Origin: Pegea sp. RAD2-039 | Lineage: Eukaryota; Chordata; Thaliacea; Salpida; Salpidae | Length of the DNA stretch: 64,000 nt | NCBI GenBank assembly: GCA_034620365.1 | Contig: JAQGEQ010000020.1 | Location: 682,001-746,000, forward strand | Direction: 5' to 3' | Shown: piece after piece, positions 49,901 through 61,200 of the stretch | Layout: each line of letters opens with the position of its first letter | How positions within the stretch are numbered: position 1 is the first letter of the stretch | Program-made: the position numbers and the translations under genes | The notes under the pieces: generated by a model | What the model saw: only the letters and a program-made list of their open reading frames with translations | Told to the model about the DNA's origin: nothing | The model's database searches: none

Positions 49901-52900
49901 AAGACACAAATAGAAGGTGATAAGACGAACTATTTTAATAACTTATAATCAGTTTTTTAAGCTTCACGTTTAATAACCATCCAAGCTTATGTTGTGTTTT
50001 TAGGTTTTCTTATACTTTTGATTTGCTGAAATTTTGTTTATATAAAATTACTTTCTGATAAAACTTTAATTTTATTCTAGATATTGATGAGTGTGAGTTA
50101 AAAATCGACAACTGTCGTGGAAGCCTTCAGTGTCTTAACATAAGAGGGTCGTTCCGTTGTGTACCTCGACAATGTGGACCTGGTTTTGTCACTGACGCTA
50201 CAGGAAGCTGTATTGGTGAGTCTTAGAAGACCACTAGCAAAAGATTTGATGCTGAGACATCTAAACGAAACTAAGCATTTTGTGCCAATAATTCTTTATT
50301 TTGGATACTTCAAATTCCAAACAATGTTATCAGATGTTTTTCAATCAGTTTTTGCAATTCTTTTAGGACTAATTCAAAACATTAATTAACAGAATCACGC
50401 TAGTCTATCAAGGACTTGTAATATGGCCAGAAAGTACTTAAAAGTTATTTTTCTACCCCAATAAAATATATTTTTCCTTTTTTAAAGATTCTACTTTTAG
50501 AAAAATTTTGTAAACTTTCAAGATGTTATAAGAGTAGTTAATTTAGCAAAGTAGTAAAACTAATAATGATTTAAAATCTTGTTATATACTCTTCGCTGAA
50601 ATTAATCTCTCGTGTGTAAGATGATTAGTTGACTTTTGTTTACTAATGTCGAAATCTATCTCCACTTTTGGAATCGAATTGAAATATTTTTTAACTTTTT
50701 GAGAAATATCCTATCTGAATTGGATTAAGAAAAGCTCGATGCTACTTTGAACTTACTTTAGATAAGATTGCTGTTACTTTTAACAGACCACTAAGGTTAT
50801 AAGATATCTTCACCATCCTAAATGAACTATCTAAACAGCCGTAACCAAAGTTGGATTACGCCAGATTTAAAGTTTATTGAGGTTTTATATCTAACTTATA
50901 AAGAATTATCAATTCTCAAAAATACAAATAAATACACAGTCAAGTATAAAATTAAAGCCGTTTACGTTTAATAGAAGTTAACCCGTAGCATTTGAATGAG
51001 TCAGAGCTTTGTAATTGACTCTTATTTTCAACAATTTTCAAATAATAAATTTATAAATTTTATAGACTTTGTTCTACAGACTAAGTTACTTTTCGTTATG
51101 CAATAAAATCTGATAATTGTATAAAATCTAAAGACACTACCTTTTTAGCTTTTAGATAAAAATTGTTCAAATCACGTTATTATTATTTAATTAAAACTGA
51201 TTGCATTTGACGCATAAAAACTTGAAATGATTGTTATTATGCTTAATTTTTTAAAAATTGAGTAAATGTTTATTTTGTGCTATTGGTAGAAGCGGCATTT
51301 GCTAAAAACTTACAAAAAACTTGCATCTAGCATTTGTTTAAAAGTTTTCAACGATAAATTGGAATGTTAAAAATGTTACTATAGCTCAATGAAAGCTTTG
51401 TAAATATAAAAGAAGCTGAGAACCAATAATTTCTGATAACAGTTTCAAGAAACTTTTTAATATATTTTGTTATTGGTAACATGTTGGTCATATGCAAAGT
51501 CTGTTTATCATTCCCATAATTTTATTTAATCTAATTTGTTTTCTTTTGTGGTGTGGTCTCAGAATTTAAATATTTTCTTAGTCTGAAATATTCTTTAAAA
51601 ATTTTGTATAATAATTTCTTTGATAAAATATAGCTATATACTAAACGAACAAAATGTTGTTAGTAAAACATAGCTTCAGTAAACAAACTTGTGTAAGCTA
51701 CTTGTTTGTGATTATTGTAAAATTATAAAAAAAAATGAACCCAATTCTTTTCTTTAACAATTGAAATGTTATCTTGTCACATATATAGTTTTGTAATTTT
51801 ACAACTAAAATAAATTTAAACTCAATGAAGAAATAAAACGAGTAATAAATTGTTGAAGTAGTTAGTTGAACTATTTGTAATACTCTTGCTAATTTGTAAA
51901 CATTGTTTTTAAATAAATCTTTAAATACTCTTTTCTTAGAACTAATTTATTACTACCTCTCCGGTTGACTTTGTTGTTTGAGCACATGACATCTGGCAGG
52001 CCAATAAAATATAAGAATTTTGACAATTAGTTTATAAGACCGTTTGTTTATAAAAGGTTTGAATCAAGTGACAATCAATGTGCAAGTTTGAATATTTTCT
52101 TTACCTTTACCAATATTACCACGTGATTTTGTTAATTAGTTTGTGGCATTTATTTGAAGTTATTAAGTATTGTTTAATTAATTTAAATTCTGTTGAAATT
52201 TTATGAAATGTTTTTTACAGATCAGTCATTTTTTCATTCTTATATTTTTGATTAAGTTGTTTTTGAAAAAAAAAATCTAATATGGTTTTTCGTTTGAAGG
52301 TTATAAATAGATTTTTGCTTTGCTTCCAGCAATAATATTAATCAAAATTATTTTGAAAATCTTATTTACATCTTATTAAAACATAAAAATCTCATAAATT
52401 ATGATTAATAAAAACCCAACATTAAAAACGTAAACAAATATTCTCCTCATTTTATGACATTCAAACTTATTTGTATTTTTATTCTCAAACTACAAAGAAA
52501 CAGGAAATTAAGGCGGTTTCAGCTTAGGGTACTCTTCAGTTTCTCTCAACTAGACTTTACAAAACAAACAAAATTAATTTAATAAATTAACAAAAATCAA
52601 CAAGAAAAATTTGTTTGATAAGTTTTTATGGTAAAATATATTTTTTCTACAGATATAAACGAATGTTTCAGTGGAGACTATAGATGCCCACCAATGGCCA
52701 CATGCAAAAACACTCCTGGTTCTTGGTACTGCATTTGTGGTCGAGGTTTTGTGATGTCAGAGGATTTAACTCAATGTCAAGGTACAAAATTAAAAACAAA
52801 ATTTCGATTAATGTTTACAAAAATTGTTGAAATGCTGGTTGATATTTCATGTGGTTTCGCTGCTATCTATATTATTTTGATTTTGTTAAACAATCCTGCT

Positions 52901-55900
52901 TGGTGGCGAAGCGGTTACTACACCTAGCTACAAGGTACATCTAGCTTGGAAGTACCGGGTTCGACCCCAGGTGGAGACATATAAAACTCCTGAGAAATAA
53001 AATTTGTATTTTTTAATAAACTTTGGGAATCAAGCAACTCGTAAATTTTTAATCGTTAAACGACATAAGCCAGAAAACTAAATGCTGATAAAAGATTCGC
53101 TTAAAATCAATCAATGTCAGTTTGATAGTTGAAGTTGATAAAAACACTTTTAACTCGTTACAATTTGATAAAGTTGCCATTAAGTTCACAAAGATTTAAC
53201 TTGCTTGATTCTTATTGATAAAACAAATCTCAAACTTACAGACATAGATGAATGCCATGGAGATACACCAGTATGTCATGCTGATGAAGAATGTGTTAAC
53301 ACAGTAGGAAGTTATAAATGTACTGCGATTCCAACGTTAGCTTGTTTGCCAGGATACAAACCTAATGATGATACTACAGCATGCATTGGTGTGTAATTCA
53401 CTTAGAAAGTTTGAATATTTCTTTAAATCGATATATACTGATACAGATATCGATGAATGTGAAGAAAGAAAACATCGTTGTCTTCCAGAGGAAAGATGTA
53501 TCAATGTGGAAGGTAGCTACAATTGTGTCCAGCCCGTTGTTTGTCAGAACGGAACCCGTCCTAGCTCTGATGAAACTCAGTGCATTGGTGATTACATTTG
53601 CTAGATTTTGCTAAGATACATTTGTTTTAATTATTATATCAATTTACAAGATGATGAACAGTACAAGACCTTAGGTTTAAAACTCATCAATTACTGATTT
53701 TTTAATCATCATTTTGTAAAATTTATTTATTGTTAAAAATGATCAAAATCAAGTTTTTGTTGATAAGAAAGTTGAATCTTTTTTAAAACATTTACGAATA
53801 AAATACAAATAAATAAGTAAATAATCATATAGTAATTAATTTGTAAAATGATTAAATTGTTGCTATTATTTGTAAATCGTTTGCAAATATTAGTTGGAAA
53901 ATAGTATTTATTGAAAATCAAACTTTATATTTATTAGACATTGATGAATGTGCTGAAGAATTAGACCATTGTGGGTTTGGTGGTCGGTGTATAAATACCA
54001 TTGGATCGTACAGATGCTCTTGCATGCTAGGATATCAAAACACAGTCGTTTCTGACTCTTATGAAACTTGCCAAGGTGAAGAATGTTTGATGAAACAAAT
54101 ATTATTTACTGGGTCCTCATAAAATTATATAGATTTTTATAATGTAAACATAAACTTTTTAGTACTCAAACAGTCTCAGTACGAACTTTAAGAAATAGAA
54201 AATATTATTTATTTTTTACGACTTTTAGCAGCTAATTTTAACTTGGTAATTAAAAGTACAAAAAAATTTATTTTTCTGTCAAATCTATAAATGTTTTTCT
54301 GATTTAAAATGAAACACTAAAGCTTACAAAAGCTTTCTAAGGCTACTAATAATTTGAAGCACTTTAACTTTAACCCTTATATCTTCAATAATCGGTTGTT
54401 TAGTTTGAAATCTGTTCTTAGAAAACAAATAGAAAGTCAAGTTTCTCACAAACGAACCTTCAATATCGTTTAAAAATGTACAATTTAATCTCTAAAATGC
54501 ATCTTGAACAACTTTCAAGGCAAAATATTTAGTTGGCTTTGTTTAAAACCATAAAAATCATTACAGAGGTTAAACTATTTCTAGTGAGCTTTTGTAAATA
54601 CCATATAAAAATAGGGATATCGTTACGTACACTATGTGATACAAGCAAAGACAAATGGATAAGTCATGACTGGTATTTGTTGTTTACTCTTTCACTGAGT
54701 TTAACTAAATTTTGAATAGATTATAAAAGACAACGAATTTTACCATGTTGCCAAAATAATTTAAAATTCTAAGAAGCAGGAACAATAATTTGTAATTATC
54801 TTCGAAAATAATTTATCATTTTTTCATTACATTTCTGTCTAACCACTTATGTCTTAGCTGCATCCTCTAATTTTCAAAACAACTAATGAACTTATTTTGT
54901 AAAAACTTAGTTTCTTTTAGATAAGCTGCATAACATTATATTTTAATCTTGACAGCATCAATATTTGTAAATATCTTTGGAATTAAAATGAAATATTCTT
55001 AAAATAATTTAGTTAACCATTTTAATTATTCGAAACTTAAATTATTAGATATAAAGAGTTTTTTTATATTATTTGAAACAAGTAAGAAAGTTTTATTTGA
55101 AAGTAGTAAGAAATGTAAAACAATAATGGAATAATAAAGAAAAGTATTTGATAAAAATAATTTTATTCACTTTGTTCTAATAATAGTTTTTCAAGTTAAA
55201 ATTAAAGATTATAAATTTGATAAAACGATGTATTTTTATTAAAATTATAACATTTTAAAGAAAGCATTAAAGTTTAAATGAATAAGTAAAATATATTTAT
55301 GAAATAGTCAGACATAAAGCTTTACAGAATTTGGATAAGAAAAAATGTAACAGTTAATAAGCAAAAATTCATTTTAGATAAAATCTCGATAAATAGTTTC
55401 TATAAAAACTATTACTGAAGGTCGATTTTTCAGCAGATATTCGATTAACCCAAAATTATAACAACAAGATTACAACTTGCTGATGGAAATGATCAATCTA
55501 AAATATTTGAGTTTTTCCTTTTTCAACATTTCTTCAGTTCTTGCAAAAATCTGTTGAAATATTAAACAACAATTTTCTTTTGTTTAACATCATTCTTATC
55601 TGGCTGTTGTAGCAAATCAATTTCACAGAAATTTGAATTTACAGGAAATCAAATTATTAAAAACATAATTTTTATCAGTAGTTTTAAAATTGTAAAAAAT
55701 TTCACTTCAAAATTATAGTTTAAACCGATTACTTTGGAAACTTGATACTTCTAAAAAATTTACAATTTCCCAATATTACAGCGTCATATTGTAATACATT
55801 GGTGACGTAATACATGTTTATCTCAATGAATAAGTGCTTGAAACACCAAAAATGTTATCAGCCAATGATATCTTTTAGGTCAGCATTTTAGTACAACTCA

Positions 55901-58203
55901 TTTATAACCTACATCATTAAGAAAGCATCAACAGTTTGTTTTTAAACCAATATTGGCACGTATAAGATAAAATAAGTAGCTTTAATGAAGTTTGTATTTA
56001 CTTTACCAACCAAACTGAAATTTAGATGGAAATAACTAACCTGATTTTAATAGTTTAGAAAGAAATTTATCAGCTGGTTCAAAGGTTCATTGAATCTGTA
56101 AATATTTGATACATGTAAGAACCCAAGCGTAAAATCTTAAAAACTACTTATACAAATAAAAATTTAACTCAAATCAATCCTTATACTAAGTTTCATGCCA
56201 TCACTATTTGATATTTTTCATCCTTTAAAGACTCACGAAGCCGTGAAAATAAATATGAAGTCATATACTTGAATGAAATCCGGTTCATCCATAACATAAA
56301 AAAGGTCTTAAGGCTTTTTTTAAATATAGTAATCTGATTAAAATTTTTTAGTTGGACTTTTGGATTATGAAACAAACTGACAAAAATCCCAAGAAATAAT
56401 TAGTACTTGATTAATAGATGCAATGCAATTATATATTTAAACCGAGCAAATGATTAATCTATTATCGTTTCATTGCTTTGAAATTCTTATGTTTGAATTG
56501 ACAGATATCAATGAGTGCCTTACAAACGAGCCTAGCTGTCAGCATCTTTGTCAGAACACTATAGGAGGGTATTACTGTGAGTGCCCACCTGGTTATACTG
56601 TACAAGATGGAAGATATTGTGAAGGTTTGTTTGATTTGATAGTTGATAATTTTTTACTATGTGTTATGGAAAATCTATCTTATAGTAAATATCAGAGTTC
56701 GTAATTCATAATCTTTACTTTTTTTATAGATATTGATGAATGCAGCAGAGGAAGTGCCAATTGCTTGAGAAGTGAAACTTGTTTTAATACTAAAGGAGGC
56801 TACAAATGTGTCAACATTACCTGCCCTGAAAATTATGCCAAGTTGCCAAAGAGGTTGGTGATTTTATTTATTTATCAGCTTAATCAAATGGCATGGTTTT
56901 CTCACACAATTTCACTATAAAGCTTTTTTAATGTTGTTCAAAGCTTGTACTCTTGCTTCATTAATCTAAAACTGATTACAAGTAACGACATATGTCCTAT
57001 AAATCCCTTTAAACCTAGAAAAAATCGGCAATGTTTCATTTCAAATTAATATTTAATAATTCCTTCTAAAAATCAACAATAAGACGTATTGATTGCCGAC
57101 TAATTCTTTAATCGAAAGAGATACCCCCTATAAACACCCCCTGTAAACCTTTGCGGCAAGCATATTTAAAGTTATGGCTGAAATCCAGTGTATTTATGAG
57201 TTTAGCACAGTTCATAGACTGCCAAAAATACACTTGTGGTAATGGTACTTGAGCTAGAAACCTTAGATATAGTTTCAATTTTATCTTTTTTAAGCACTGA
57301 TAATTGGACTGGCTTATATTAATGGTCCGTTTGACCAAAAAGATTAAAATAAGCCACTTTTTACAACCTACCTACAAAATTATAACTTAATTATTTTTGA
57401 AATTGTTGATTATATTTTCAGGAAATGCCCCCCAAAAAAGGTTAAAATTAAACAAATAAAACAGTTTTTTTATATTCATTTCTATAGATTCTTCAATATC
57501 AAATATTTGTTAATAATAGATTATTATCTACTTAAGTTTATTTTTGCTTAGAAAAATGTTTGTAAACTAAACTTTTCTTTTTAAATAATATTTTCTAAAG
57601 ATTAGGTAACAATTTTTGAACAAATCCATTTACTTTTTTCTAATCAGTATCTTTCAGTTCTTTTATAATCAACCAACGGTCAAAAAACATTATTAAAAAC
57701 TATTTTATTTAACTTCCAATATCTGATCATCTAAAAACTATCTAAGTTTAATTATTTTAAGCATGTCACAGCACTCAACTTGAATTTGTTTGCACCACTT
57801 TAACAGAAGATGTTCACGACTGTCTTGTGGTGGCGGAGATAAAGGAAAACGGTCTTTGAAAGAAATACGGACTTGCAGTAAACTGCCTAAACAAATTGTC
57901 TTTCACAATATTTCACTGACCAATGGCACATCAATCCATCGACCACTTTTTCGCATGTATGTGGCAAAAAGCTCACCCACTGACCGCCACAGCTTCCAAA
58001 TAACCAGCGGAAATGAAGAAGATATGTTCAGTGTGGCAAAGACTAAAAAAGATGGACGTGTAGCTGGTGTCGTTTATTCTAAGCACGAGCTTGTAGGTCC
58101 ACGCGATTTCACGCTTGATTTGACTCTGAGACTATCGCGACGGCGACGATATATTTCTTTAGTTGCAAGACTATACATTTATGTTTCTGATTTTGAATTT
58201 TAA
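34064..58203 (+). CDS. fbln: Giant fibulin, long isoform (22 exons, 1,934 aa)
   Basis: A secreted matrix glycoprotein of basement membranes and elastic matrices. Exons: 34064-34961, 37562-37760, 38106-38198, 38285-38455, 38516-38607, 38657-40844, 42012-42127, 46110-46234, 46354-46485, 46976-47048, 47106-47192, 48097-48147, 48560-48670, 49675-49812, 50081-50215, 52653-52781, 53242-53388, 53447-53587, 53938-54075, 56505-56624, 56730-56853, 57807-58203 (5805 nt, all phases compatible). Layout: signal peptide about 1-20; Cys-free Pro/Tyr/Asn-rich segment to 299; Cys-rich block 300-484; Cys-free segment 485-1252; anaphylatoxin-like modules 1253-1391; Ser/Asn linker 1392-1408; EGF 1409-1445; eight cbEGF 1446-1802; fibulin C-terminal domain 1803-1934. 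Human fibulin-1 is about 700 aa and fibulin-2 about 1,200, so this is unusually large. A shorter isoform starts at 45764. Confidence 0.93.
37562..38607 (+). other. Fibulin exons 2-5: cysteine-rich, fibulin-2 N-domain-like / VWC-like block
   Basis: About 185 residues with paired VWC-type cysteine patterns: CPRLENC, ECCPIC, CECSGYQKFDC, then PEGKSYLVDE and CNCPKGGG; a second set has GCYEKRIDYDGCEEC, YKAGERFTKDKCQECFC and GGRIYC. From memory this follows the Cys-rich subdomain of vertebrate fibulin-2 (P-x-L-E-N-C, C-x-C-x-G-Y-Q, P-x-G-x-S-Y, C-x-C-P-x-G-G-G) almost motif for motif. It was checked by eye only. Confidence 0.8.
38657..40844 (+). other. Fibulin exon 6: 2.2-kb cysteine-free low-complexity exon
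   Basis: A single 2,188-nt exon without any Cys codon in frame. The first half is Pro/Tyr/Asn/Gln-rich (PQFYNRPYRYNPVYPYP, YNQYNPYDPYNYHNE). The second half is dominated by Glu, Asp, Asn, Lys and Thr and looks disordered. It corresponds in position to the acidic Cys-free part of the fibulin-2 N domain but is several times longer. It resembles exon 1 in composition, so the two Tyr/Pro-rich exons flank the Cys-rich block. Confidence 0.85.
40845..42011. other. Fibulin intron 6
   Basis: A 1.2-kb AT-rich intron with donor AA|GTAAGT and acceptor TTTAACAG. Nothing else was recognised in it. Confidence 0.5.
42955..43260. mobile_element. GC- and CpG-rich island with inverted repeats, MITE-like
   Basis: This 300-bp island in intron 7 is strikingly unlike its AT-rich surroundings. 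Perfect 12-bp inverted arms ATAACGCGACAT (43102-43113) and ATGTCGCGTTAT (43207-43218) enclose a 93-bp core containing internal CCGGC/GCCGG pairs. To the left is a 14-bp perfect palindrome GCATGTGCACATGC (43053-43066) within a CA/TG-rich alternating tract. There is no coding potential. It could be a small non-autonomous DNA transposon; target-site duplications are not clear. Confidence 0.45.
45642..45676 (+). promoter_or_regulatory. Candidate internal fibulin promoter (TATA plus initiator)
   Basis: TTATAAC (T of the TATA at 45642) lies exactly 30 bases before the A of an initiator-like TCATTTG (A at 45672), and about 90 bases before a signal-peptide-coding ATG. The intervening sequence is less AT-rich than the surrounding intron, as expected for a 5' UTR. 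Confidence 0.35.
45764..45839 (+). CDS. fbln: Alternative first coding exon of fibulin (short, 707-aa isoform)
   Basis: ATG 45764 opens 25 codons that form a textbook signal peptide: a basic start (MKFLR), hydrophobic core IVFCIFSISFL and likely cleavage after SFA. An in-frame TAA at 45737-45739 shows this is the true start. The exon ends CCAG|GTTTGA in phase 1, exactly the phase needed to join exon 8 at 46110, giving AQSP-ESYENVLSWCC. With exons 8-22 it makes 708 codons (707 aa), the size of fibulin-1. This isoform would lack all fibulin-2-like N-terminal material. It has its own candidate promoter just upstream. I have no transcript evidence, but the match of signal peptide, stop, donor and phase is hard to get by chance. 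Confidence 0.82.
46110..47192 (+). other. Fibulin exons 8-11: anaphylatoxin-like modules
   Basis: About 139 residues shared by both isoforms, with the fibulin N-terminal pattern of repeated CC pairs: SWCCTEGKQWG, KKCCMKSLEERSC, TCCDCCALG and SKCCREG. In fibulin-1 and -2 these three-helix, disulphide-bonded modules precede the EGF array. Confidence 0.88.
47193..48096. other. Fibulin intron 11
   Basis: A 0.9-kb AT-rich intron with nothing else recognised. It precedes a 51-nt symmetric (phase 1-1) exon 12 encoding a short Ser/Asn-rich linker, which could be skipped without breaking the frame. Confidence 0.45.
50216..52652. other. Fibulin intron 15
   Basis: A 2.4-kb AT-rich intron between two cbEGF exons. 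No further EGF exon or other gene was seen on either strand. Confidence 0.5.
52897..52985 (+). mobile_element. tRNA-like SINE head or tRNA pseudogene in fibulin intron 16
   Basis: Pol III boxes are present: A-box-like TGGCGAAGCGG (52904-52914) and B-box-like GGTTCGACCCC (52958-52968), spaced as in a tRNA. The T arm nearly folds (CCGGG/CCAGG with one mismatch), but the acceptor strands do not pair and no anticodon stem is convincing. It is therefore a decayed tRNA or the head of a tRNA-derived SINE. It lies in sense orientation to fibulin. Confidence 0.5.
54076..56504. other. Fibulin intron 19
   Basis: A 2.4-kb AT-rich intron. No additional module exon, RNA gene or repeat was recognised. Confidence 0.5.
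57807..58203 (+). other. Fibulin exon 22: fibulin-type C-terminal domain
   Basis: The terminal exon encodes 132 residues: RCSRLSC and TCSKLPKQIVFHNISL (the usual lead-in), then FRMYVAKSSP, FQITSGNEEDMFSVAKTK, GVVYSKHELVGPRDFTLDL and a final strand LYIYVSDFEF. These are the landmarks of the fibulin C-terminal beta domain, with the characteristic aromatic ending. A run of four Arg (residues 1914-1917) precedes the last strands. Confidence 0.9.
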
Positions 58204-61200
58204 GTTTAAATGTTTAAACGAATCACGTGATGGTTTAAAGTAGTTCACTTGTGCCAGAAAGGAATCTGTTTGTTTCTTGTTTATTAAGGAAGTGTGTTTT
58301 ATGGGGGTGAGGGGTCCTTTAAGGCAAAGGTCACACTACGAGCTGTCATCGTTACATGCAGTCTATCAACTTTTTTTACTATTTCTTTATTTGTCTTTTT
58401 TTGTTGTTCTATTATTATCTACAAGGCCGGAAATTGCTGCTTGACGACAAAAGTAATATATACTCAGATAATTAACTCAGAAAAACTTTAGTAAATATTT
58501 TTCAATATAAAGCTTTCTCTGAAACATTACAGTTCATTTATGTTTAACTGCCATTAGTAAGTTTCTTAGAAGAGGACAGAAAAAAAGCTTTTTGAAGCTA
58601 AGTACTAATAAGAGACTATCGTTTCTTCTTATTTTTGTTTATTTTAAAATTGAACTATAACTCTAACATAAACAGATGTGCCTTGTTTTAAAGCTTTATC
58701 AACTTATTGTAAGTCTCAACATGCAGCTAACTTTATAAAAAAAAGTTCTGCTTTAAAACATTACTTTGTTTCAATTTTTCAAAGACAACGTTATTATATA
58801 AAGCTTACTTGTTTTACATTAGAAACTACAAAATAAACAAATCATGTAAAATATTTTCTTCAGAAGTGTTTTTTTCAGTTAGTTATTTGTATTTTCTATA
58901 ACTATTGACATCTAAGCAACTTAATTCTTCTTGGTTTATTTATTCGTGTAAGCTTTTCTCCAAATTTAGCGTTTTCCAATACAACGTTTATTGGGCATAT
59001 CAGAGACTGCAAAATTGTTTGACAAATTTGAATCTTCTATAAACTGAAAATAACTTTGAAAAAAGTAATTTATAGATAAGTTTATAAATGAATTTTTTGA
59101 TGACGCCAACTAAATATACTTTAGTTAGCTACAAACTAATTGATCAGTAAAACCGCATTCTTATTTTCTACAATTTTTCAGTAGCCGACCAAAACTTAGT
59201 TGTTAAAATTTTATTTGACTTTTGAAAGAGCTACAAACTATTCTTAAAATTTAATTGACTGATTATTCATAAGCCATAAAAGTTAAAAAAAGAAATATAA
59301 AAATCAAATGTTTACAATTATATGTTACTTGAAACCAACTTTAAGTTATTGGTGATACCATAATTTGATAATGTTGAAAGGAAAGCCTCAATTTTGATTC
59401 ACTAATCTAAATCTCTAAGGCTTTATAAGAACTGTCTACAGTTTTACAGATATACATCTTTATTTTTGTGAAAAAGTTCTATAATAAACTTTGAGCACCT
59501 GAAGTAAATATTTTTTTGCAACACATATGTTGTGCTGATCTAAAAAACTACAATGATTATATTATAAATTATTTAAGACATAAATTTTATCTATTTGTAA
59601 AAGTATGTACAAGTGAGTTTATAGGTTTTAGTTCCAAGATAACTATTTCTGTGAAAGCTTGGATACTAAATTTAATTAAACTTTATAAAACAATTTTTGT
59701 TCAATCAATTAAACTGATAACTAATTTATAATTATCAATATATGTTAGTTTACAGTCGTAACCCAAAGTTTTTTAATGTGTTTGTTTATGATAAAAGATA
59801 GCATTTCAATGTTAGAGATATGAAATATGTATTGGGTATTATGGAAACTTTGGTTTAAAAAGGTAAAAATGCTAGTCTAGAAGAAAATTGTTTCACAAAA
59901 AAATGTTGCAACTGTTGGTCAAGGGTACTTGATTTCCTGCTTCAGTTAGCAGTAGAAGAAGCACCTATAAATGCTAGTATCTTCTTTAAGCAGCTTTTGA
60001 AATTGTTCTTTCAAATGTAAGCTAGCAGAATTATTTTAGATAGGAAATAAGTCTATTGACCAGCGTAGATACTAAACTCCTGTGTATAGATACTTACAGT
60101 TTTTGTTATTTGAATTCATACACATAAGTTCAATAAGTAATTCAGAGTTATACTATAGGATATTACAGAGCTTCAGCCACTTCCGTTTTGACTGGCTGCT
60201 CATGATACAAACAATATTAAAGAATAACTGGACAGTCGAATGAATGAGATTTTCTATTCTAATATATTTACGTACAAATTGAACCATTTAAAATCATACT
60301 TTCTTGCACAGCTTTCAAAGGTAAACTATTCAGTTGTATTAGATACTTTGCCTATATAAGCAAGTAAACTAAGTCTGCAACATTTTAAATATTCATGTTT
60401 AACAAGGAAATTTGTAAACTAATTACAGTCTTTTGAAAGCATTTTTATCCTTCAAGTCTAAATAATCCTATGATATACGAACTAACATTGACAAAGGCTT
60501 ATTCATTTGTTTATTTTGGCTTTCAACGTATCCTTATACTAGCTTGACAGTAATTGATGTCGATTTTATGCTTTTTTAAAATCAAACACATCTACAAATA
60601 AACAGAAAAAGTTGCTTTTAATAAGATATAGTTTTAAATATAAAACCTCTAAATTGATTTATTTTAGTGTTTTCTGATATATCTTTTTCAGTCTTTTTCA
60701 AATATTTATATTCTTTTTTTTGGTAGAAATCACCCATAATTTTATTCTAAATACGAGATGAGTATATATTAAGCCATATACCACAAAGTTGAAAGTTCAC
60801 AATTTCTTGTCCTGAAATTCTAAAATTTCTCCTAAATAAAATACTTTCCTAATTAAAAACCGCTGCTTTAAACTTTAGTGTTCCATTCAACATTATAAAA
60901 TCTTTTAAATATTTTAAATATTGCATAATATCTGCAAATTTATAATAAGAAAGTATAATTATCTTAAACTAATTATTTTTTAGACATAACTTGTAAATCC
61001 ATCTGCCAAAATTACAGATTTTAGTGTTTTGATATTGAAAGTTGCTATAAATAACAGATTAATAAGCTAATTGTATCAATTTTGTACTTTGATTTACAAA
61101 AACCTATTTTATTAGTGTCTACTAACATTTACATATAAAAATGATAAGTTAAGGCATCTTAGTAAATAACAAAAGAGAATGTATTAGTATTCAAATTATT

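Larger units (their letters stand above)
48560..56853 (+). other. Fibulin exons 13-21: nine EGF modules
   Basis: One EGF (exon 13) lacks the calcium signature. Eight cbEGF modules follow, each starting DI-D/N-EC right after a phase-1 acceptor: exons 14 to 21. Exons 13-20 are symmetric, one module each, and the last module borrows its sixth Cys from exon 22. Modules 14, 15, 17, 18 and 21 have the extended C4-C5 spacing typical of fibulins (for example CQRRLSC, CVPRQC). Modules in exons 19 and 20 carry the Asn hydroxylation pattern (CINTIGSYRCSC, CQNTIGGYYCEC). Nine EGFs is the fibulin-1 number. Confidence 0.92.

Noticed and set aside
57108-57338. 76-codon - strand frame in the last fibulin intron
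   Set aside because: The GC is slightly raised but no recognisable domain is present. It is probably an old repeat fragment.
58294-58491. 65-codon + strand frame after the fibulin stop, with a hydrophobic stretch
   Set aside because: It lies in the probable 3' UTR, has no splice link to exon 21 in the right phase, and matches nothing recognised.
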